64,000 bases of DNA, from positions 17,559,912-17,623,911 of the forward strand of contig CM043965.1 in the NCBI GenBank assembly GCA_014529385.2. Reading direction: 5' to 3'. The notes below the pieces were generated by a model. It was not told where the DNA came from, ran no database searches, and was given only the letters and a program-made list of their open reading frames with translations. This DNA comes from Adiantum capillus-veneris (Eukaryota; Streptophyta; Polypodiopsida; Polypodiales; Pteridaceae). The position numbers were made by a program, and so were the translations under genes. Positions 1 through 10,570 of the stretch are shown in pieces. The first letter of the stretch is position 1. The number at the start of each line of letters is the position of its first letter.

Positions 1-2061
1 AATAAATTCCATAAATCATTCAAACTAGAGAATAATTGAGGGTCCCTTCCCTCATGATTTTCCTCCTTTTATTGTTTCACATATATATTTTTAGTTGCCA
101 CCATGCATCCCATGTGTCCATTTCTTTATAAGATCCATGACTAGCTAACCTATCTTCTTGACCCACAAATATATATCAATATTTGATACTTATCCTATAC
201 CATATATGTGTGCAAGTTCCTTGGAAAAATTAGGTCATGGTTGATGTTTGGGGGGCTCACTTGGAAGCTACAAAGGAAAAAGAATCAAATAGTGGCCCAC
301 TTCAAGCCTCATGAGGCCGCAGGGACAGCTTTTTGCTCGAATTTTGGCGCCTTCTTCTGCTTTGAATTTGAGGATATGTAAAAAAGAGAAAATGTAGCTC
401 GTAAGCTGAAGTATTTTGCATAATTTTTTTCAGAATTTTTGGAGTCAAGGGTGATTTTACATAAATTTTATGGCCGACTTCAAAACTGCCATCTCATACA
501 CCCAAAAGTCTGCTTATTTTCTCTCACCCTTCCACACACCCACTCACTCATACACACTCCTCCCTCTCCTTCCCACACCCAAACTTGCACATTCCATGAC
601 TCTTATCACCTTCTTCACCATCCTCATTCCCTCTCTTCACCATAGCTTCCATGATACACATACATACTCTCATATAACTCTACACCTACTCCCATATTCA
701 CATTCCCTCTTCACCATCATAAAAATTACTATAAAACAAAAAATTGGATATAATTTATCTCTAAAAATGAATGATTTTTAGCAAGAGGACTTTGAAGTCT
801 TCAAATCGACGCAACGTCACCATCAACCGCGACTCTCTCAGATTGACGCTTCATCCACCGGTGTCACTAGGTGAACTTCCTCTCCGATTCCATCTATCCC
901 CCTAATTTTCAAGACCTTATTAAGACATTTTACCATTGTCATGCACCTTGTGTGCACCTCATTGTAATCATAATCACTAACCTACTAACACAACCCTAAT
1001 GACAAAAGCACCTCGCCTCAAGGAAGTAACGATAAGTAGTGGTAGAACTCTCTTTCTCCCTCTTTTCTTTCCTCTCCTTTTTTATTCACCATCATTAATA
1101 ATGCTCTCTCTCTTGATCCCACATGCATGTGACTCAAGGAGATAAGAAAGGCCCGCTCCATTTTGAAAATGCAAAAAATGCTAAGCTCAATTTGTTAGCG
1201 TGTAATTCAAATTAGCCATAATCCAAATAAGTGATCTCCAACCTATAAATAGACCCCTTACCTTCATTTTAAACACACGTAGATAACATTCTATCACTAG
1301 AGGCGTGAGGAGAGACTTGGTTGTAGACACTATAGTGTGAGATTCACACTTTAGTGCACTATAGCATTGATGCTACATTTTTTAAGTGAGAGAGTGTGAG
1401 AGTTTCACATCTCAAGCCACCATTGTACCTATGCTTACAGTCATCAATAAATTTGAGGTCTTGGTGCTCCAAAGGCGTGATTTTGTCTCTAATTCATATT
1501 TTATCTGGCTATGTAATGCCAGTCAAAGATTTGAGGTCATGTGTATGCCGCAATTTCTCAGTTGAGCTTGTGAGATTAAGTGTTTTGGGTGATTTTTATT
1601 GCCTGATACTAGTTCATTGTAAGAGGTTTGAGTGGTGCGAGGTCTCCCGCAACCTAAGATGATGTGTGTGTTGGCAAAGTATTGAGCACGTGTTGGTGTA
1701 GTCTCCATGTAGGCTCTTTGATAGTGTAGCAAGGTGTTCTTTCACCTCTCGAATTGCAAGATAATTGTTTGAGCAACCTCACTTTCCATCTCTCTCTGTT
1801 ATCTCAATGGCTCCTTCTCTCCTCCTTCTATAGAAAATTGCTGCTTGTTTGTGTGTGTTTTGCATGTCTCCCTTAAGTCTGAGGACACTCTCTTGCATCC
1901 TAGTTTGCATCCATAACTAGGTGGTGCCCTTTTTAAGCTGGGTTTGGCTAGGGATTTTGCTTGGTTGTGTATGTGTTGTGCCTTAGCTTCATTGAGCAGC
2001 ACGGGAGTCGTGAAGGGTGTCTAGAGGCCACTCTTCTTGTTGCCCACCCCGCACCACCTCA
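1..2061 (+). repeat. Partial 5' LTR of Tat-like Ty3/gypsy element A
   Basis: This long terminal repeat starts before the window. It aligns along its length with the complete LTR at 16087-18815: both share the ATG-rich AT segment, the TATA region, a block reading GTGAGGAGAGACTT downstream of it, and an end with TAACTAGGTGGTG and TCTAGAGG/GTATAGAGG blocks. It ends in CA at about 2061, three bases before the primer-binding site. Window base 1 corresponds to roughly base 500 of the LTR. Short ORFs inside it look like chance ORFs. The boundary is inferred by comparison. Confidence 0.75.
1244..1252 (+). promoter_or_regulatory. TATA box of LTR A
   Basis: TATAAATAG, matched by the same string at 17916-17924 in the related LTR. 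In both, an element-specific GTGAGGAGAGACTT block lies about 60-80 bases downstream, consistent with the start of the transcribed R region. Confidence 0.55.
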
Positions 2062-2064
2062 ATT

Positions 2065-2076
2065 TGGTGCCCCCAC
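2065..2076 (+). other. Primer-binding site of element A
   Basis: TGGTGCCCCCAC lies three bases after the LTR end; the TGG start pairs with a tRNA CCA end. The same 12 bases follow the LTR of element C at 23471-23482. It is not the common initiator-methionine primer. I did not assign the tRNA. Confidence 0.6.
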
Positions 2077-2173
2077 GGAGGACGAGCGATTGTGTTATCA
2101 TATACAAGGTAAGTCTCCAAAACCTAGTTGTTTTTACATAAACAATCCACCACCTCCGAATTCTTCTCATGCA

Positions 2174-2374
2174 ATTCAATTTCATCAGTTTCAATGGGTG
2201 CAAGGGATTAGGATAAATATTCACATTGATAGGAAAATATTTTTTCAACAATGTATTGTATTCCTCTTTGGTGCTGAGGCATTAGGAGATATTCTTTAAT
2301 CCCCAAATCCTATTATACTCCCAATTGTAGACTATGATGTCTCTTTTGATGTGCATGTTTTTATCTTGTTTTAG
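2174..2374 (+). pseudogene. Leader ORF L1 of element A
   Basis: A short reading frame between primer site and gag, with one in-frame stop (TAA, 2297-2299). Its products in A, B (10571-10730) and C (24193-24410) align: a segment like IDRKIFFQQ, then VFLFGA, then SPNPxILPLVDY, ending in FDVxxFIL and a stop at the same position. The conservation of protein-like spacing and of the stop argues that it once coded. The function is unknown and I recognise no domain. Tat/Ogre elements are known to carry an extra ORF before gag, and this could be a member of that class. Confidence 0.5.
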
Positions 2375-2382
2375 CTAGGTTA

Positions 2383-2595
2383 ATGAATCAAGAGGACTTG
2401 TATCGTACATTCATTCCTTTGGCTAGACAAGACGTGGATGTAATAGTTGGCACAAAGCTATAATTTCAACGTGTTTTTTGTTGTATGTTTGAAACTAGGC
2501 AAGTAGCAGCTATCAATGCCTCAGTCAATCCGTTCATTTTGCCATTAATACGCTACAATTTAAGCTTTGATGTTTCCATTTTCATTCTACTTTGA
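2383..2595 (+). pseudogene. Leader ORF L2 of element A (paralogue of L1)
   Basis: An ATG-initiated 70-codon frame starting nine bases after the L1 stop, with one internal stop (TAA, 2461-2463). Its C-terminal half (ASVNPFILPLIRY, then SFDVSIFILL and stop) mirrors the L1 end, so L1 and L2 look like tandem duplicates. The same C-terminal half occurs upstream of L1 in element B at 10385-10489. Function unknown. The frame is seen directly; the paralogy is my alignment by eye. Confidence 0.5.
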
Positions 2596-2639
2596 ATTTT
2601 GATTTTGCAAAATAAAAAAAACAAAAGAAAAATAAGTTT

Positions 2640-3780
2640 TTGAGTAAAACCAGCAACATGGATACAACTAGGCAAATGAGTGGCTACCCCTTGTTCTTTG
2701 GAGAGCCTGGGGAGGATGCAGAATTATTCTTAGAAAATTTCAAAATGTCTTTCCGTATCAAGAGGATAGTAACTAATCAAGAACGTGTAGAAATGTTTGA
2801 GGTAGTCCTTAGGAAAGATGCTAGCACTTGGTTTGACTCTTTGCTTGAGGAAGTTAAGGAAAATTATACGGAAGTTGTGACTTGTTTCAAGGGATACTTC
2901 TTTGATCCATAAAACACTCAAAAACTATGGCAAGACATTGTCTCTCATAAACAAAAAGACTTAGATGACTACGACTTGTATAAGCAAGAGTTTCTATGTC
3001 TTTGGGCTTTATGGGTACGAAATGTTGCTAACCCAAGTGATGGTGCAGAGTTTTTTAAGAAGGAAAGGTTCATAGCTGGTCTCTTCTCTGATCTTCAGGT
3101 AAAGGTGGAGGTGGGTGCGCCAGCTACCTACGATGCAACTGAAAACAGAGTTTCCAAGAAGTATAGGAAACCCAAGTGCCTATGGGGAGAGGTTCCAATA
3201 GAGGGACTTAGACCGAAAGGTAAGTTACAAACATCAATGTCTAGGGAGCTTCTTGAGGTAACGGCTGAAGTCATCAAGAAGTTAAATGAATCTTTGTGCA
3301 ACCTTTCAATTCACCTTGCACAAGATGTAGGTCCAAAGGGACAAGAAAAGAAGTCAGAAGAGAGAGAGCCACGACCTCGGAGAGTCTTGCAATGTTGGAA
3401 TTGTGGAGAGTCTGGACATGGGATGTATAATTGTCCTTGGCCCCGGGGGGAGCCAGGGAGACCTAACTTGAATTACCCAGTGATGAATGCAAGTGAAGGC
3501 ACTAGTCAATAACTGGTTCTTTTGCAGAGACCAAATGCTGCTTGACCTCCACAACGGCAAGTAGAGGGAATACCACCTTTGCTTGACCCAAATGTCAATG
3601 CTGTAGAAGTCACACAATCCAAAGAGGGTGACATTTAAGAAAATGGCATCAAACGTGGTTGGGAAAGGTAAGAAAAAAGAAGGAGTAACATCACAAAGTG
3701 ACCATGGATGAGGAAAGAAAGCAAAGGAAACCAAGGAAGCCCAGAGGACACGGCGCCGCATCAACCTTCAAGACTTCCCT
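2640..3780 (+). pseudogene. gag of element A
   Basis: This encodes the Gag precursor of a Ty3/gypsy element: capsid region (GYPLFFGEPGEDAELFLEN, then DASTWFDSLLEEVKENY) followed by one zinc knuckle, CX2CX4HX4C, at 3393-3434 (CWNCGESGHGMYNC). A stop at 2910-2912 and another after codon 178 of the second piece (about 3510) break the frame; the rest, up to about 3780, is degraded but aligns with element B. Gag forms the particle and binds element RNA. The frame continues into the protease without a clear boundary. Confidence 0.8.
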
Positions 3781-3792
3781 CTTGGACATGGT

Positions 3793-4275
3793 ATGGCTCC
3801 CTGCAACCTTATGGAGGACATGAGAGGTAAGGGTCCAAGCATATCATGGACTCAATTTCTTGCATTATGCCCACAAGTTAGGAGGGAGCTAACAAAGTCA
3901 GTTAGCACTAGGAGAAGGACGAAAGAAAATGTTCCTGTTGTTAAAATTGCACATGTCCAAATGAATGAGGATAGTACACCTGTGCTAGATTGCTATATCA
4001 AGGGAAAACTAGTTAGGAAGGGTCTAGTGGATGGGGGTGCACAAATTTGCATCATGACAGAGGACCTTATGCAGAGACTAGGTATGCACATTCATGAGAC
4101 GCTTGAAATCAAAGTGAAAATGGAAAATAATAGCAAGGCTAGGTGTTTGGGAGTTTGTAAGAATGTTTCTGTGGAAGCTTTCGGCATTAAGAAGGCTGAT
4201 GATTTCTATGTTATGTCTACAAAGGGAAATGGATATCCATTTATCCTAGGTAGACCGTGGCTAATGAGAATGTGA
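3793..4275 (+). pseudogene. Retrotransposon aspartic protease region, element A
   Basis: A retropepsin-like domain with substrate-binding and flap-like segments around VDGGAQICIMTEDLMQRLG and the terminal FILGRPWL motif typical of Ty3/gypsy proteases. The catalytic triplet reads D-G-G-A where D-T/S-G-A is expected; element B has the same D-G-G-A, so the change predates the split of the copies. It is followed by a stop at 4273-4275 and an acidic linker rich in E and S (4279-4758) leading into reverse transcriptase. Confidence 0.7.
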
Positions 4276-4278
4276 GAT

Positions 4279-5865
4279 TTGCAGGTTTGGGAAAGTGGAA
4301 AGTTGATTTGCAAAAATGACAATCACAAGAAGGTTGTCTTTGACATGAACGAGCAACGTCAAGAGGAGCTCCATGAGGAATCTTCTCAAAGTGAAAGCGG
4401 GGATGATTGGACCTATGACACCTCGGAAGAAGAAAGCAGTGGTAGAACTACGGAGGAGGACTCATCCATTGAAGTCATGCGTATAAATTTTAGGCCAAAT
4501 AACAAAGAGACATCTTGCCAAGGTTTAGAAAAGGTAGGCCCCCAAGAGAACCAAGGTTTGCATGATGAAGAAATGCTAGATGGTATGTTGTCAAAAACCC
4601 TTACTTGGGAGGAAAGAGAAGAGTTTAAAAGTGTGCTAAGAAAGTTTCCTAGGCTTTTTGCTAAAGTTTACACAGATGTACATGGAGTGGAGGCCATTCA
4701 ACACAAGATCGAGCTAAAGCCAGAGGCAAACCTAAAGCACAAAAGCTACGAAGGTTAGGAGTCATCAAAGAGCAAGCACTACTCAAAGAGGTGAGGAAGC
4801 TTCTAGCAGTAGGGTTCATCTACCTCGTAGAGAATTTTGAGTGGGTCTCTCCAGTTGTTGGAGTGAATGGCAAGTGGAGGGTATGTATCGATTATCGTCC
4901 ACTTAGCGAGGCAACAAAAAGGGATCACTTTCCCCTCCCATTTCAAGATGGGATTCTTAATAAGGTAGCACGTAAAGAAAAGTACACGGTATGTGATGGC
5001 TACTCTGGTTACTTTCAAATAGATATTGCATTGGAGGATCAATTAAAAACAACCTTCATCACCCCTTGCGGCTGTTATGCTTTTAGAGTCATGCCGTTTG
5101 GTTTGAAAAATGCTTTAGCAACGTTTCAACGATTCATGAACATGGTGTTTCAAGCATTTTGGGAAGTCTATTAGAGTATACATAGATGATTTTTGCATCT
5201 ATAGCTCTAGATCATTGCATCTACAGAAGGTAGAAGAAGGCTTGAAGAAGCTATATGATATGGGAGGCCAATTCAATCCCAACAAGTGCCACATAGGTGA
5301 GGATGAAGTGATCTTGCTTGGTCACAAGGTTTCTTCCAAAGGCATTGAGGTGGATCTAGCATAGGCAAAAGCTCTCATTGAGCTACCATCACCAAAGAGT
5401 CTTAAGGAGGTAATCTCCTTTGCTCAAAAGGTGAAGTACATGTCACGCTTCATTCACTTGGCATTGGAGTTACTTCACCCCCTCCAAAAATTGACACAAC
5501 ATGTAGAGTTTGCATTGTCTGATGAGCTTGAAGAGTACTTTTCTTGTATTAAAATGGTTTTGGCAGAACTTCCGACGCTCATGCCTCCACATTGGGAGTT
5601 TACATTCTTTGTTAGCTCAAGTGTGGGTAAGGAGACATTGGGTGCAGTATTGTTGCAGCAAGATCCTCATAGCACTAGGATGCGTCCTGTCTACTTTTCT
5701 AGCCGGGTCATGAATGCACTTGAAAAGGATTACACAGAAGCAGAATCTATGGTACTTTCTCTTGTCTTTGCAGTGAGGAAGTTTAGATCCTACCTCCTGC
5801 CAAAACCCTTTATCATAATCACTACTGAAAACTTGTTTCCTTGGGTGTCATCTCAAATGAACTAA
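4279..5865 (+). pseudogene. Reverse transcriptase and RNase H of element A
   Basis: Acidic linker, then RT: KWRVCIDYRPLSEAT, DHFPLPFQD, YSGYFQIDIALEDQLKTTF, AFRVMPFGLKNALATFQRF, and a YIDD catalytic box in the next frame near 5178-5190. Thumb (KCHIGEDEVILLGH) and RNase H (FTFFVSSSVGKETLGAVLLQ, YTEAESMVLSL) follow. Lesions include a stop at 4756-4758, a frameshift or stop at about 5172, and a stop near 5362. The domain order is that of Ty3/gypsy pol. Confidence 0.85.
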
Positions 5866-6400
5866 GTCCCATGATTTCAAAATGGATCATGGAATTGCAA
5901 GAGTTCCAATACTCTTTCAGAGTAGAAGATAGTGTGCGTGCACAATTAGCAAGGATTCTCACCTATAGAGTGCATGAAAGAGACATCAAGGTGCCTCAGG
6001 TGAAAACCCTACCCTTACCACCACCAAGGCATTTACCTAATGCATTCACCTTGTTCTTTGATGGAGCATTTAAGAAGGCTACAGGAAAAGCATGGGGAGG
6101 GATTGTGTTTCTTGATTCAAATGGTGAGGTTGTTATGAAAGAGCATGTGAATTTTCCCGGTTCCACGAGCAACAATGAAGCAAAATACGACATACTAATC
6201 CATAGTTTGCAGATGTGTGTTACTCAAAAGATATGTCGTCTCATGGTAAAAGGGGATACACTTCTCATTGTGAAGCAAATTCTAGGTATTTGGGCTTGTA
6301 AGAATGAAGGCTAAGGCAAAAGGTTCATGCCATCCGTAGACTCTTCAATCAATTTGAAGAAATACAATCGTATCATATTCCTAGGAAACAAAATGAAGAT
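5841..6400 (+). pseudogene. Second (archaeal-type) RNase H of element A, truncated
   Basis: Downstream of the usual RNase H lies a second RNase H-like domain: FTLFFDGAFKKATGKAWGG, then STSNNEAKYDILIHSLQMC and LIVKQILGIWACKNE. Dual RNase H is the established hallmark of the Tat lineage of plant Ty3/gypsy elements. The frame stops at 6314, and alignment with element B ends abruptly after CATATTCCTAGGAAACA at about 6400, so integrase and the 3' LTR of A are absent here. Confidence 0.75.
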
Positions 6401-8017
6401 AAATACAAACTTTTCACTTTTGAATGATGGTTTTCCTCACTACTCTATCTCTCAAGCCATATCATTAGGCTCTCTTCACCCTCACAAGCTTTCCAAGCTC
6501 TCTCTACCTTTGCAAGAGGACCGCCATTTCTGGTCTTGCCAGAAGGACCATTGCGGTTTTGCTTTCTCCACCATTGCAAGAGAACCACCATCATTTGTTC
6601 TTTTCACCCTCACAAGCTTTCCAATTTTTCTCACTAGTTTTGCTTGGCTACAAACTCACTTCAACCTCACAAGTTTCCCATCATTTCTACTCTGCATGGA
6701 AACCATTTTCTCTCCTCACCCTCACAAGATTTCCAAAATTTCTCACTAGTTTTGCTCTTCCTAGAAGCTCACTTTAGCCTCACAAGTTTTCCAAAATTTC
6801 TCACTAGTTTTGGTCTGGTTAGAAGCTCCCTTCAGCCTCACAAGCTTTTTCACCATTTCCACTCTGCCTAGAAACTCATTACTTTGTTCCATATGGAAAG
6901 CAAGCTCAACCAAGTGTAAGAAATCGCAAGGTTTGTGTATCAAAGGCTGTAGGCGTCTAAGCTCAAGCATTACAAAGCCAACGGAGCAAGCAAATGGATA
7001 TGAACAGAAGTCAGCTTGTATCTTGTTGATCCACGAACTGGAAGATAAATAGAAAAATTTGAAGCCTTACTCTCATAAATAGATTTCCATGGTGGCCTTC
7101 TGCATTTGGAGAAGGATCCAACTATTTCTAAAAGGACAGGAAATGTTTTGCAGGATGCTTCAATAGGAGGTTTAAAAGCCAAAAGATTCATTTAGTTTTC
7201 TCTGTTGAAAATTGGATATCATGATATCCTGCAGCATATGCTCTATCTACATGGACCATATTTTGCAAAACAAGGGCCTATTCCAACACATATAAGTCAC
7301 GTTATCAAGCACAAACTTCATTTTTCATATCAACAAGAAAGGGAACAAGAAAGGGAGGATGACAAAGAAGAAGCAATGCACTAAAATAACTACTCAGTCA
7401 GTACCAAGAGAGGCAATTATAGAGGATGAGATCAAAGAACCAACAACAACCACCTTGCTATGAACATCACAATCATTCCAAGGAGGAGACTATTTAGACG
7501 CAAAGCTACAATATCATTCCTTGCAAACAACTATCATTTTAACAATATAATTCCTTGTAAATTTACTTTAAGTCTCCTTGTAAACTTACTTTCAATCTCC
7601 TTGCAAAACATTCATTTTCACAATATAATACCTTGTAAAGTTACAACATATGTTCCTCTAAACATTGCAACATCAAGATTAACACTTTATTTCCCCTTTG
7701 CCACACAATCATTTTACTCATCTATAACTCCTAAGACAAGTTTCCTTTTAACTATTCTAACATTTGTGTGAGATCAAACTTGAGCTTGAAATTTTTTCAC
7801 TCTTCTATGTAGACTTCCATGTGACCATGATCCTATAACATGATGTCTAGAAACCATTGGCATGGGCCATCATTGTTAGAATCTTCATCACCCTCGAGCC
7901 CCTTTGCCTTTACGCCATGTTAATAAAACTTTGTTGCTTCCGCTCTTTTGACTCAACTTAAATTTATAACTTTCAAACATAGCAAAATGACAAAATTTGA
8001 AAAACTCAAATGAATTT
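6400..8017. other. Unassigned filler between gypsy elements A and B
   Basis: No recognisable gene. 6425-6870 is a degenerate minisatellite (separate entry). 7030-7420 has short coding-like pieces on the plus strand (for example FHGGLLHLEKDPTISK) in several frames, reminiscent of a decayed retroelement but not identifiable. 7440-7920 is AT-rich with recurrent CCTTGTAAA/CCTTGCAAA motifs and could be an old LTR fragment. The break from element A at 6400 suggests insertion or deletion. Confidence 0.4.
6425..6870. repeat. Degenerate minisatellite with CCTCACAAG units
   Basis: The string CCTCACAAG followed by CTTTCC/TTTTCC/TTTCCC recurs about seven times (for example near 6479, 6609, 6668, 6720, 6779 and 6837), usually followed by TTTCTCACTAGTTTTG. 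Spacing is irregular (about 50-70 bases), so units have decayed or been partly lost. Confidence 0.5.
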
Positions 8018-8869
8018 GAAATGCCCAAAAACCCCAAAAATGATTGGCTTTATACCTCGTTCTGACACCCGGAGAGCTCGGTATGGCCAAAAAAGGCCCC
8101 CGGAGACATTATCGTGTACGGTGCGAGGAGAGGGGTAGGCAAAAAAATGAGTTTCCGCTAGCCGGATAGGGTTCTGCTTGGATTAGGTTAGCAGCTTCAG
8201 TTTGAATGGCCACAATGGATAAGTTGAATTCTTCAATGTAGTCACTGGGCCATTGGGGTGAGGCCCATGGTATACTGTATTTGTCGGAGGATAGCATTGT
8301 AGCAGTCCATTTCCTTCCGTTCATTGTTAACTGGGATAAGCTGCACATTGTCTAGAATATCATCGCCAATGATTATGCTATAGCCTGGATGAGAACAGAG
8401 ATAGGGATAGATGTGTATTCTGGTTTTCCCAAGTGGAAACCAAAGTTTGGTCTGATATTTTATCGGCTCTTTTGATTTGGTAGCACATTTGATAAGAAAG
8501 GGTTCTGTTGGCTTTTTCTAGAAAAATTCAGAGATGCACCTTTCGTTGAGGAGTGTCAAGCTGGTTCCTGTATCCAATGTAGCATTGAGGGAATTCTGAA
8601 ATTAAATATCCAGGATTATAGTGATGGAGATTTATGTTAAGAATGAAATATTGTTATCTCCATTTATTGGTTCTTGAAATTATTCCTGTTGTGATAAAAT
8701 GAATCCCTCTTCTTGTTTTGCAATCCTTGCAAGGCTCTATTGATATGCCTACCCCTCTCCTCGCATCGTACGGGATAATGCCTCCGGGAGCCTTTTTTGG
8801 CCATACCGACCTCTCAGTGTGTTAGAACGAGGCATATAGCCAGTTGTTTTTAAGGTTTTTGGGCATTTC
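8018..8869. mobile_element. Foldback element with ~124-bp terminal inverted repeats
   Basis: The sequence at 8018-8141 is closely matched by the reverse complement of 8746-8869, including GGTATGGCCAAAAAAGGC and TGCGAGGAGAGGGGTAGGCA. Long terminal inverted repeats around a ~600-bp core resemble Mutator-like or foldback non-autonomous transposons. No clear target-site duplication was identified, and the repeats may extend further out with lower identity. The core contains a retropepsin-like fragment on the minus strand. Confidence 0.65.
8281..8634 (-). pseudogene. Retropepsin-like fragment inside the foldback element
   Basis: Read on the minus strand, a frame with at least two stops contains LDTGTSLTLLNE (an aspartic protease active-site loop with flanking hydrophobics) and, about 60 residues later, SIIIGDDIL, which fits the second conserved hydrophobic-G motif of retropepsins. 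It could come from an LTR retrotransposon or an old endogenous pararetrovirus; the fragment is too short to decide. It lies wholly between the inverted repeats, suggesting capture. Confidence 0.45.
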
Positions 8870-9060
8870 AGACTCATCTATGATTTCAAAATATTCAAAT
8901 AATATAGATTTTTAAAGCTACAAGTATTATATATTGTAAAATAGAACTGAGTAATTTTGTGACTATGCTTGGGTCCAATATGCTTAATAAATCTCTATAT
9001 AAAAAGAGATCTATAGTAGGCAACAAATGTGAATCTATGAATGTAAATAACCCACATGTC

Positions 9061-9245
9061 ACGATCCGGGTAATGAGATTCTAAAACTGGCCCCCTATTC
9101 TGATGTGCAAGCAAGGCATAGTGTGGCACCAAATTGGTGTTCCAAAAAATGACCCACACAACATGAGGGTTGGAGTAGTGAGATTCTAGAAATACCCCCT
9201 ATCCCGTTGTGCAAGCAAGGCATAGTTTGGCACCAAATTGGCCTT
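9061..9245. repeat. Two-copy ~104-bp direct repeat
   Basis: The motif GCAAGCAAGGCATAG plus TGGCACCAAATTGG occurs at about 9107-9135 and 9211-9239, preceded in both by GAGATTCTA and CCCCCTAT. Spacing is 104 bases. The stretch 8870-9060 before it shows nothing recognisable. Confidence 0.55.
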
Positions 9246-9279
9246 TTGCTAATATCTTGCACGTATGATAAAAACCATA

Positions 9280-9860
9280 GGAATCCAAATCATAAGGTCA
9301 CTCAAGATTTTTTTGTTAGGTGTGTGCATGAGCCAGAACGACGCGATGAGAAGGGAGTGAGAAGCTGTATGATTCCCTCTTTGCGCGGTGTGGGCAAGCG
9401 CTAAAATGACGCAACATGGGGAGTGTTAAAGTCTCTGAGTGCTTTTGCACATGATTTAGAAAAATAAGTCCAAATAATCTCACTCAAGATTTTTGTGCAT
9501 GGTGTGTGCATGGAGCTAGAATGATGCGATGATGGGGGAGTGACAAGCTCTATGACGCCCTCTTCCCGCGGTGTGGGCAGGAGCTTAAATGACGCAACAT
9601 GGGGAAATTCAAAGTCTCTGAGCGCTTTTGCACATGATTTAGAAAAACCTTAGGAATCCAATTACCAAGGTGATTCAAGGTTCTTATGTGATGTGGCTGC
9701 AGAGCTAGAACAACGCAATAGGAGGGTGACAAGCTCACACATGACAAGCACATTGTGGGCAAGAGCTGGACCGGTGTGATAGGGGAAGGAGTAAAAAATT
9801 CATTGAGTCCTTTTGCGCATGATGTGGGTACACTAGCAAAACGGGGCGAGTGGGGGTAGA
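9280..9860. repeat. Tandem array of ~185-bp degenerate units
   Basis: Three units share an ordered set of motifs: GTGCATG(G)AGC-AGAA(C/T)-A(C/T)GC, then GTGACAAGCT or similar, TGTGGGCA, AAATGACGCAACATGGGG, and CTTTTGCACATGATTTAGAAAAA. The AGAAC/AGAAT anchor lies at about 9335, 9518 and 9707, a spacing of 183 and 189 bases. A fourth unit (9836-9960) is weakly recognisable. Confidence 0.55.
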
Positions 9861-10384
9861 GTGACTAGATCAATCAATCCACAATTGCACAATGTGGTCA
9901 CTGATCCAAAACAATGTGAGAAAGGTTGTGTTCATGTGTGGTCTCATGTTGATCTAGATATTATGTACGCACGTGATGAGTGCAAGCTCTTGATGTGGTG
10001 CTTAGAAGTGGAGGGTAAGTGAAATGTAGACATTAAAAAAAATACAGATTAGTCATTAATAGGTGTCATCATCACTATTTAAAAAGAAAGAATTTTTATC
10101 TTCTAGCTTAATATTGTACAATATTAAATAGAAAAGAGCACTTGTAAATCAGGCCCAGAATATGATGTTATCCGTCAAGAACAATAGGAACGCCATCAAG
10201 TATAGGCAATTTAGGAAATGAAAGTGACATTTAGACGTTTTCTGCTAAAGTAGGAGCACAAAAGCTCAAGCTAGAGGAGACAACAATGCCATAATTTTGT
10301 ATGCTTCTCAAGTGAGTATTGGCCTATTTCTTAATCCGTGGATTTTTTAGTCATTTTTGGCCCTAATGAATTCGTAGAATTTTA
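9861..10384. other. Unassigned AT-rich stretch
   Basis: No ORF or repeat with a recognisable identity. It lies between the ~185-bp repeat array and the first recognisable part of element B, so the 5' LTR and primer site of B are missing or degraded past recognition here. Confidence 0.4.
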
Positions 10385-10489
10385 GGTCCCCTTAGGTTGG
10401 TTGAGATAAACGCTTCAGTAAATCCTTTTATTTTGCCTCTCATTAGGTACGACCTTAGTTTGGACGTCTATATTTTTGTTTTGTTTTAA
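10385..10489 (+). pseudogene. Leader ORF L2-type fragment of element B
   Basis: A frame ending at 10487-10489 reads INASVNPFILPLIRY then LSLDVYIFVLF, nearly identical in layout to the C-terminal half of L2 in element A. Its upstream half is degraded by two adjacent stops. In B this L2-type copy precedes the L1-type copy, whereas in A L2 follows L1. Confidence 0.45.
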
Positions 10490-10570
10490 TAAATAGTTCA
10501 TACATAGACCATGGATAATGGCCCGTGAATAGAGGTTGTTCCCTTCCATTTCACTCCACACATTTGAATG

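Noticed and set aside
2358-2374. Splice acceptor at the end of leader ORF L1 (pyrimidine-rich ...TTTTAG in A, B and C)
   Set aside because: In A and B the TAG reads as an in-frame stop after a conserved FDVxxFIL motif, which explains the conservation better; the only donor-like sites would give an intron too short to splice.
8281-8634. Endogenous pararetrovirus
   Set aside because: Only a protease-like piece is visible, with no movement, coat or RT region, so a viral origin cannot be told from a retrotransposon origin.
9061-9860. CRISPR-like array from evenly spaced repeats
   Set aside because: Units are long, degenerate and spaced 104-189 bases without short identical repeats; the sequence is a plant nuclear genome.
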